Assembly (NCBI GenBank): GCA_964390365.1
Contig: CAYMHW010000014.1
Coordinates: 1 to 34,078, forward strand
Length of the DNA: 34,078 bases
From: JALQTD01 sp964390365
GTDB taxonomy: Bacteria; Bacteroidota; Bacteroidia; Flavobacteriales_D; Sanyastnellaceae
Direction of reading: 5' to 3'
In this document: in pieces, positions 17,396-22,725 of the stretch
How the letters are laid out: each line of letters opens with the position of its first letter
How positions within the stretch are numbered: position 1 is the first letter of the stretch
The notes under the pieces: model-generated
The model's database searches: none
What the model saw: the letters and a program-made list of their open reading frames with translations, nothing else
Told to the model about the DNA's origin: nothing
Translations under genes and position numbers: made by a program

Positions 17396-17498
17396 GGGGC
17401 AAGTCTCTTACGGCCAGCTCCCGCTGAATCCCCCAGGTCCGGAAGGAAGCAAGGGCAGGCGGTTGTAGCGGCGCGATAAGAATCGCTTGCCCTTTTTT
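17396..17498 (+). ncRNA. ffs: Signal recognition particle RNA, bacterial small (4.5S) type
   Basis: This is the RNA scaffold of the signal recognition particle, which binds Ffh and directs membrane and secreted proteins to the Sec translocon. The universally conserved tip sequence CAGGTCCGGAAGGAAGCA lies near 17440-17457, containing the GGAA tetraloop and the asymmetric internal loop. The ends pair: GGGCAAG at 17397-17403 with CTTGCCC at 17486-17492, giving a hairpin of about 97 nt, the size of the small bacterial type without the Alu domain. A T6 run (17493-17498) after the closing helix is the terminator. A perfect -7 box lies just upstream. Confidence 0.95.
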
Positions 17499-17537
17499 CG
17501 TGCCCTGAAGTTTCGTGGGATTTGGTCCGAAGCGGCC

Positions 17538-17545
17538 CATCTTTG
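17538..17545 (+). promoter_or_regulatory. -7-like element (CATCTTTG) upstream of accC
   Basis: CATCTTTG differs from TAnnTTTG only at the first base and ends 17 nt before the accC ATG at 17563, so the leader would be about 10-13 nt. It comes after the SRP RNA terminator, so accC needs its own promoter. It also argues against the longer reading frame that begins at 17515. Confidence 0.45.
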
Positions 17546-17562
17546 CACCACAACGCAACCCC

Positions 17563-19059
17563 ATGGCCACACCCCTCCCCATCCGAAAGATCCTCGTCGC
17601 AAACCGCGGCGAAATTGCCCTGCGCGTGATGCGCACGGCCCGTGAAATGGGCATCGCCACCGTGGCGGTGTATTCCGATGCCGACCGCAATGCCCCGTTC
17701 GCGCGGTTCGCCGACGAGGCCGTGCACATCGGACCCGCGCCTTCTTCGCAGAGCTACCTCGTTACCGAGCGCATCCTCGAAGCCGCGCGTGCCACCGGAG
17801 CGGACGCCATCCATCCGGGGTACGGCTTCCTCTCGGAGAACGCGGCCTTCGCCACAGAGGTTCGGGAGGCGGGCATCCGCTTCATCGGACCGGAGGCGCA
17901 CGCCATCGAAACCATGGGCTCCAAGCTCGCCGCGAAGGAAACGGTCATGAAGCGCAACGTGCCGCTCGTGCCAGGCACCGCCCACGCCATCACCGACCCC
18001 GAAGCGGCGCGCGAGGTGGCGGAAGCGATCGGCTACCCCTTGCTCATCAAGGCCAGTGCCGGAGGTGGCGGCAAGGGCATGCGGGTGGTGGAGCGCCCGG
18101 AGGATTTGGCGAGCCAATTCGACCGCGCCGTTTCGGAGGCCGTCAATTCGTTCGGAGATGGCAGCGTGTTCCTTGAGCGGTTCGTCACCTCCCCGCGCCA
18201 CATTGAAGTGCAGGTGTTGGCCGATGAGCACGGCAACGTGGTCCACTTGTTCGAGCGGGAATGCAGCATCCAGCGCCGGCACCAGAAGGTCGTGGAGGAG
18301 GCGCCGTCCGCCGTGCTGACCGAGGCGTTGCGCGCGGAAATGGGCGCGTGCGCTGTGGAGGTGGCGCGGAGTTGCGGATACGTGGGGGCAGGCACCGTGG
18401 AGTTCCTGCTCGATGACCAAATGCGCTTCTACTTCCTCGAGATGAACACCCGCCTGCAGGTGGAGCACCCGGTGACGGAGTGCATTACGGGGGTGGATTT
18501 GGTCCGTGAACAAATCCGCATCGCGGAAGGCCACCCGCTGTCGTTCACCCAAGCGGACCTCGGCATTCAAGGCCATGCGCTCGAAGTGCGGGTCTACGCG
18601 GAAAACACCGCCGAGGGCTTCCTGCCCGCCACCGGCACGCTCACGCGCTACCGCCCGCCGGTCGGCCCCGGCATTCGGGTGGACGATGGCGTTGAAGAAG
18701 GCGGCGACGTGGCGATTCACTACGACCCGATGCTCGCGAAGTTGGTCGTGCACGGCCCCACGCGGGAGGCGGCCATCGACCGCATGATCCGCGCCATTGA
18801 CGCGTACGAAATCATCGGCGTGGAGACGACGTTGGATTTTGGGCGGTTTGCCGTCGACCACGAGGCCTTCCGTTCAGGGCAATTCGACACGCACTTCGTG
18901 GGGCTGTACCACAGCGCCGAGGCCGAACAGCGGGAGGTTGCTTGCTCGGACGAGGTGCTCGCAGGCCTCGCCGTCAGGGCGATGCAGCAGGCTGACCGTT
19001 CCGTTCACGGGGCATCGCAACCGGCGCAGCGTTCGGCTTGGCGCACGGCACGGAGCTGA
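17563..19059 (+). CDS. accC: Biotin carboxylase subunit of an acyl-CoA carboxylase
   Basis: A 498-residue ATP-grasp enzyme that carboxylates biotin on a carrier protein with ATP and bicarbonate, the first half-reaction of acetyl- or propionyl-CoA carboxylase. The N-terminal ANRGEIALR motif (about 11-19), the glycine-rich ATP-binding loop ASAGGGGKGM (about 164-173), and the active-site stretch EMNTRLQVEHPVTE (293-306) are all intact, followed by the biotin carboxylase C-terminal domain (about 340-450). The protein ends with a short basic tail and has no biotinyl (BCCP) domain, so it needs a separate carrier, not encoded nearby. Whether it serves acetyl-CoA or propionyl-CoA carboxylase cannot be told from this chain. 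The start was chosen behind the -7-like box and at the usual distance to ANRGE. The gene abuts convergent cobB with no spacer. Confidence 0.95.
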   Translation: MATPLPIRKILVANRGEIALRVMRTAREMGIATVAVYSDADRNAPFARFADEAVHIGPAPSSQSYLVTERILEAARATGADAIHPGYGFLSENAAFATEVREAGIRFIGPEAHAIETMGSKLAAKETVMKRNVPLVPGTAHAITDPEAAREVAEAIGYPLLIKASAGGGGKGMRVVERPEDLASQFDRAVSEAVNSFGDGSVFLERFVTSPRHIEVQVLADEHGNVVHLFERECSIQRRHQKVVEEAPSAVLTEALRAEMGACAVEVARSCGYVGAGTVEFLLDDQMRFYFLEMNTRLQVEHPVTECITGVDLVREQIRIAEGHPLSFTQADLGIQGHALEVRVYAENTAEGFLPATGTLTRYRPPVGPGIRVDDGVEEGGDVAIHYDPMLAKLVVHGPTREAAIDRMIRAIDAYEIIGVETTLDFGRFAVDHEAFRSGQFDTHFVGLYHSAEAEQREVACSDEVLAGLAVRAMQQADRSVHGASQPAQRSAWRTARS

Positions 19060-19773
19060 TCAGGGCAACGGCGTGCCGGGCAACCACGCCCGCCACAGCT
19101 GTTCCATGCCCGTTGAGGCCGTGGCGCGCACCGTGAACGCCCCTGGCACGTCGACCTCCCCCGGGTCGATGACGTAAATCGGCACCCCCGGCGCAGTCGC
19201 ATGGACCAACCCGGCTGCAGGATAAACGTTCAACGACGTGCCGATGACCAGCAATGCGTCCGCCCGGGCCACCCGCTCCGCAGCGGCTTCGAGGTGCGGC
19301 ACGTCCTCCCCAAACCACACCACGTCCGGCCGCCAACGGTAGCCGTCCGGGCACCGATCCGTGGCCCGCACTTCCCACCGAGGCCACACCATCGACACGC
19401 CGCTCGGCCCCGAGCTGCGCACGCGCCGGAGTTCCCCGTGCAAGTGCAGCACCCGCGAAGAACCGGCCCGCTCGTGCAGGTCGTCCACGTTTTGGGTGAT
19501 CACCTCCACCTCCAAATGCGCCTCGAGCGCCGCAAGCAAGCGGTGCCCCCGATGCGGCTCGACCTCTTCAAACAGCTGCTTCCGACGGCGATTGTAAAAT
19601 TCCGTAACCAAATCCGGGTTGCGCGCCCACCCCTCCGGCGTGGCAACATCCTCCACGTTCACCCGCTGCCAAATGCCCCCAGGCGTCCGAAAGGCATCCA
19701 CTCCGCTCTCGGTGCTCATGCCCGCTCCCGTGAAAACCGCGAGCCGATTCGGTCGTTGCAATGTCCGCTCCAT
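19060..19773 (-). CDS. cobB: NAD-dependent protein deacylase, sirtuin family
   Basis: A 237-residue Sir2-family enzyme that removes acyl groups from protein lysines, consuming NAD. Family motifs are GAGMSTESGV (16-25), TQNVDDLHERAG (93-104) and the catalytic HLHG with H112. Y60 and R63 in FYNRRR match the Tyr-x-x-Arg pair that binds dicarboxylic acyl groups in class III sirtuins such as Sirt5, so succinyl or malonyl-lysine is a likely substrate. Odd point: the zinc-ribbon position between HLHG and VVWFGE contains only one cysteine (C141), so the usual four-Cys zinc site is not there. Similar zinc-less forms occur in Bacteroidota as far as I recall. The gene converges on accC with zero spacing and diverges from the exonuclease gene over 39 bp. 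Confidence 0.9.
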   Translation of the reverse strand: MERTLQRPNRLAVFTGAGMSTESGVDAFRTPGGIWQRVNVEDVATPEGWARNPDLVTEFYNRRRKQLFEEVEPHRGHRLLAALEAHLEVEVITQNVDDLHERAGSSRVLHLHGELRRVRSSGPSGVSMVWPRWEVRATDRCPDGYRWRPDVVWFGEDVPHLEAAAERVARADALLVIGTSLNVYPAAGLVHATAPGVPIYVIDPGEVDVPGAFTVRATASTGMEQLWRAWLPGTPLP

Positions 19774-19777
19774 GCTT

Positions 19778-19785
19778 CTAAGGTA
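19778..19785 (-). promoter_or_regulatory. -7-like element (TACCTTAG) of cobB
   Basis: On the minus strand TACCTTAG differs at one position from TAnnTTTG and ends 4 nt before the cobB ATG. It implies a leaderless transcript. It shares the 39-bp intergenic space with the promoter of the exonuclease operon. Confidence 0.5.
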
Positions 19786-19798
19786 GCGCGCCCTCCCC

Positions 19799-19806
19799 TA
19801 TCTTTG
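19799..19806 (+). promoter_or_regulatory. Bacteroidota -7 promoter element (TATCTTTG) of the exonuclease-ccm operon
   Basis: A perfect TAnnTTTG match ends 6 nt before the ATG at 19813. It probably drives the exonuclease gene and the coupled ccm genes behind it. Its upstream elements must overlap the cobB start region on the other strand. Confidence 0.65.
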
Positions 19807-19812
19807 CCCCGC

Positions 19813-20370
19813 ATGTCCGAACGTCACTTCATCATCTACGACCTCGAAGCCACCTGCTGGCGGAGTCCGAAGCCCAAGCAGGTGGAGGTCATCGAAATCG
19901 GAGCGGTGAAAGTGAACGAACGGCTCGAAATCATTGACGAATTCTGCTCGTTCGTCAAGCCCACGCTCCATCCGAAAATCAGTCCCTTCTGCACGAAGCT
20001 CACGTCGATCACTCAACGGGACGTGGACCCGGCAGGGCATTTTGACGAGGTGGTTTTGGACTTCGAAGACTGGATCAACCCCAAGGAGGTGCGCGCGGTG
20101 CTCATGAGTTGGGGCGAGTTCGACAAGCGCCAACTGCTGCTCGACGCCAAGCTTCACCAAATGGAGCTCCCGTGGCTGCGCTACCACGCCTGCCTGCAAA
20201 TGCACTACAGCCGCTGGAAGGGCTCGAAGAACCAAATCGGCCTAAAAAACGCGATGAAGCTCGAAGGCCTGGAATACTCCGGCACCCAGCACCGCGCCAT
20301 CGAAGACGCGCGCAACATGGCCCGGTTGTTCCAAGCGATCGCGCGCCCGATGTCGCTCGTGGAATCCTGA
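19813..20370 (+). CDS. DEDDh-type 3'-5' exonuclease (ERI1/KapD-like)
   Basis: A 185-residue single-domain exonuclease of the RNase T/DnaQ superfamily that would trim 3' ends of RNA or DNA with two metal ions. All five DEDDh residues can be assigned: D10 and E12 in YDLEAT, D104 in WGEFD, and H160 and D165 in HRAIEDARN. The YDLEATCW opening and the KISPFCTKLTSIT stretch (about 55-67) resemble the ERI1/KapD branch, whose members act on structured RNA, rather than DnaQ proofreading subunits. The start is directly behind a -7 box. The stop codon is 2 bp before ccmB, so it is the first gene of the ccm operon. A functional link with cytochrome assembly is not evident. Confidence 0.88.
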   Translation: MSERHFIIYDLEATCWRSPKPKQVEVIEIGAVKVNERLEIIDEFCSFVKPTLHPKISPFCTKLTSITQRDVDPAGHFDEVVLDFEDWINPKEVRAVLMSWGEFDKRQLLLDAKLHQMELPWLRYHACLQMHYSRWKGSKNQIGLKNAMKLEGLEYSGTQHRAIEDARNMARLFQAIARPMSLVES

Positions 20371-20372
20371 AC

Positions 20373-21059
20373 ATGGCCGCCCCCAACGCCTTCAGCTTCG
20401 GACGCGTGGCGTTCCTCGTGCAGCACACCTTCCGCGTGGAATTCAGGCAAGGCCACGCGCTCATCGGCCTCCTCCTGTTCGCCCTCTCCTCCGTCTACGC
20501 GGCTTTCCAGTCGGTGGGCGACGACGCCGGGGTAGAGAGTTGGAACGCACTCATTTGGATTGTGTTGATTTTCACGGCATTCAATGCCATGGCGCGCCCC
20601 CATCCCGACGACCGCCCGGAGAACCGGCAGTACCTCGCGCACGTGGTGCGCCCGCTGGAGTGGATGCTGGCGCGCACCGTGTACCACTGGGCGCTGATGA
20701 CGGTGCTCGCGGCGCTGGTGTTCGCGGCGTTTGCCTTGTTCTTGGGCACGGACCATTTGGCGGGCGGGCGCGGCTGGTGGATGTTCGCGGGGTTGGAATT
20801 GGCGGGGTGGGCGTTGGCGAGCTGCTTGACTTTGCTGGCGGCGATTGCGGCGTTGGCGGGGGCGGGATTTGGGTTGACGGCCGTGATGGGGTTGCCGCTC
20901 ATCGTGCCCATTGTGTTGGTGGCCACGCGCTTCGGGAACGACCTGTTGAGCGGGCTGACCGGCGAGGAAACGGTGGAAAACTTGCTTTTTTTGGGAGCCT
21001 TGGCGGGGGGCATTACGGCCTTTGGCTTGGTGTTGTTCCCTTACCTTTGGCGCGATTAA
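20373..21059 (+). CDS. ccmB: Cytochrome c maturation haem exporter subunit CcmB
   Basis: A 228-residue inner-membrane protein with about six transmembrane helices, matching CcmB in size and in its position directly before ccmC. In System I, CcmB forms the membrane part of the CcmABCD complex that releases haem-loaded CcmE. The family-like features are the amphipathic N-terminus (VEFRQGHALIGLLLFALSSV) and the helix with GLPLIVPIVLVATR (about 172-190). I chose the ATG at 20373, 2 bp after the exonuclease stop; the upstream open frame is antisense-like noise. The ATPase partner ccmA is not next to it. Confidence 0.88.
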   Translation: MAAPNAFSFGRVAFLVQHTFRVEFRQGHALIGLLLFALSSVYAAFQSVGDDAGVESWNALIWIVLIFTAFNAMARPHPDDRPENRQYLAHVVRPLEWMLARTVYHWALMTVLAALVFAAFALFLGTDHLAGGRGWWMFAGLELAGWALASCLTLLAAIAALAGAGFGLTAVMGLPLIVPIVLVATRFGNDLLSGLTGEETVENLLFLGALAGGITAFGLVLFPYLWRD

Positions 21060-21065
21060 TTCCGC

Positions 21066-22088
21066 ATGAATCACCGAGGATTTACGGCTTTTGGGGTTGC
21101 GCTGTTGCTGTACGTGTTTGCGATGGTCGCGTGGGTGCCGTTGGGGCCGGGTTTGGTGGAGGTGATGACCGATGAAGCAGGCCAAACCCACGCCATCGCT
21201 CACGGCACGCACTTCACCCAATCCCCCGATCAGCTCCGCGCCTTCTCCGGCACGCAAGATCGGCTGTTCCCCCTCGCCTTCGAGGTGGTGAACGACCACC
21301 GGCTGCTCCTGCGCCCCGCATGGCCCGACACGCTGCACAAGCGCTCCCTCGACCTGTTCGTGCAGTCGCCTGTGGACGGCACCTTGTCGCTCGGCAACGC
21401 GTTCTTCGTGGAGTCGGCGGCGCTGGAACCGGAACACCGGTATGCGCCCGTGGAGGTGTTGGACGGAAGCAACCAACTCGGCTTCCACTTTCCCTTCCAG
21501 CCGCAGATTTTCGAGACCATTCGCAACCTGATGCTCCACGTGCCGATGTGGTTCACCATGTTCTTCCTGATGGGCATCAGCTTCGTTCAGTCCATCAAGC
21601 ACCTCGGCGCAAAGACGTTGGGGCTGGCCGATGAGCGCGCCGTCGCCTCGGCCCAAACTGGCCTCTTCTTCGGCGTCATCGGCCTCGTGACCGGCTCGCT
21701 TTGGGCGCGGTTTACGTGGGGCGACTGGTGGGTGGCGAGCGATCCGCAGCTCAATGGCGCGCTGGTGACCGTCCTCGTTTACGCGGGGTACCTCGTGTTG
21801 CGCGCGGCGGTAGACGATCCGGTGTTGCGGGCGCGGATTTCGGCGGTGTTCAACCTGTTCGCGTTTGTCCTGCTCATCATCTTGCTGATGATTTTCCCGC
21901 GGTTCAACGAGAGCCTGCACCCGGGGAAAGGCGGCAATCCGGGATTCAATACCTACGACCTCGACAGCAGTTTGCGCGCGGTCTTCTACCCGGCGGTCAT
22001 CGGCTGGATCCTGCTCGGAGTGGGCATGTACCGGCTGCGGCTGCGGATGGAATCGCTCGGCCGCCGAATCAATCGATTGGAACCATGA
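21066..22088 (+). CDS. ccmC: Haem transfer protein CcmC with an enlarged N-terminal periplasmic region
   Basis: A 340-residue membrane protein of the haem-handling family that loads haem onto CcmE. The tryptophan-rich haem-binding segment is WGDWW (218-222) followed by DPQLNG, and the two candidate axial histidines are H158 (LMLHVPMW) and H285 (SLHPG). Six transmembrane helices are expected: one near 6-24, then five from about 150 onward. Most CcmC proteins have about 220-250 residues; here some 120 residues of hydrophilic, probably beta-rich sequence (about 28-148) sit between the first and second helices on the periplasmic side. Its role is unknown. The gene starts 6 bp after ccmB and its stop overlaps the next start (ATGA). 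Confidence 0.9.
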   Translation: MNHRGFTAFGVALLLYVFAMVAWVPLGPGLVEVMTDEAGQTHAIAHGTHFTQSPDQLRAFSGTQDRLFPLAFEVVNDHRLLLRPAWPDTLHKRSLDLFVQSPVDGTLSLGNAFFVESAALEPEHRYAPVEVLDGSNQLGFHFPFQPQIFETIRNLMLHVPMWFTMFFLMGISFVQSIKHLGAKTLGLADERAVASAQTGLFFGVIGLVTGSLWARFTWGDWWVASDPQLNGALVTVLVYAGYLVLRAAVDDPVLRARISAVFNLFAFVLLIILLMIFPRFNESLHPGKGGNPGFNTYDLDSSLRAVFYPAVIGWILLGVGMYRLRLRMESLGRRINRLEP

Positions 22089-22318
22089 TGCACCTTGAAC
22101 TTCTTTCAGCCGCCCCCCACCCCATCGAGGGGCTGTTCCTCGGCGCAGGCAAGGCCGGCGTGGTGGTCGGCGTGGCGGCCATGATCCTCATCGGCCTGCT
22201 CCTGTGGATGGCCCAAGCCGGGCGTCGCTTGAAGGCGCTTGAAACGCGGTTGGAAGCGGCCGAAAAACGGCCTGCAGGTGCCAACGCCTCCACCCCCATC
22301 ACCCCCCAACGCTCATGA
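22085..22318 (+). CDS. ccmD: CcmD-like small membrane protein
   Basis: A 77-residue protein with one transmembrane helix (about 24-43, AGVVVGVAAMILIGLLLWMA) followed by a basic, helical cytoplasmic tail (RRLKALETRLEAAEKR) and a Pro/Thr-rich end. Sequence conservation in CcmD is low, so the call rests on this topology and on its exact place between ccmC and ccmE. It overlaps both neighbours by ATGA. CcmD helps release haem-loaded CcmE from CcmABC. Confidence 0.75.
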   Translation: MMHLELLSAAPHPIEGLFLGAGKAGVVVGVAAMILIGLLLWMAQAGRRLKALETRLEAAEKRPAGANASTPITPQRS

Positions 22319-22725
22319 AACGCTCCCACCTCATTGTGTTGCTGCTGACGGCGGGCATGGTCGGCACGCTCATCGCCACCCTCACTTCGACGGCGCGCTC
22401 GGTTTCGTTCACCGAGGCGGCGGCCGGCGACGCCTCGACGTACAAGGTCTCCGGGACGCTGGTCCGCGAGGAGCCTGTGCTGTACGACCCGCAGGTGGAC
22501 GCCGGGTTGACGCGCTTCACGATGAGGGACCGCGAAGGCAACGTGGCCGAGGTTCACTTGTACGAGGCGAAGCCGACGGGCTTGGAGAACTCGGAGTCGA
22601 TCGACCTCTACGGTCATTTTGTGGGCCAAACCTTCCACGCCGACCGCATGCTCATGAAGTGCCCCTCGAAGTACAACGAGCAGAACCACGTGCTCGGTGA
22701 GGAACCCCAAACCGCGGGCGCCTGA
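22315..22725 (+). CDS. ccmE: Haem chaperone CcmE, CxxxY type
   Basis: A 136-residue periplasmic haem chaperone: N-terminal membrane anchor (about 5-24) and an OB-fold beta-barrel (about 40-120). It accepts haem from CcmC and hands it to CcmF for attachment to apocytochrome c. In the proteobacterial protein haem is bound covalently by His in an HxxxY motif. Here the motif reads C116-P-S-K-Y120, so the haem-binding residue is cysteine, as in the variant described for archaea and Desulfovibrio. The gene overlaps ccmD by 4 bp and ccmF by 1 bp (TGATG). Confidence 0.9.
   Translation: MKRSHLIVLLLTAGMVGTLIATLTSTARSVSFTEAAAGDASTYKVSGTLVREEPVLYDPQVDAGLTRFTMRDREGNVAEVHLYEAKPTGLENSESIDLYGHFVGQTFHADRMLMKCPSKYNEQNHVLGEEPQTAGA

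Noticed and set aside
20205..21920. A 571-codon open frame antisense to the exonuclease, ccmB and ccmC genes
   Set aside because: It crosses three real genes and encodes a Gln/Arg/His-rich sequence without hydrophobic core or motifs.
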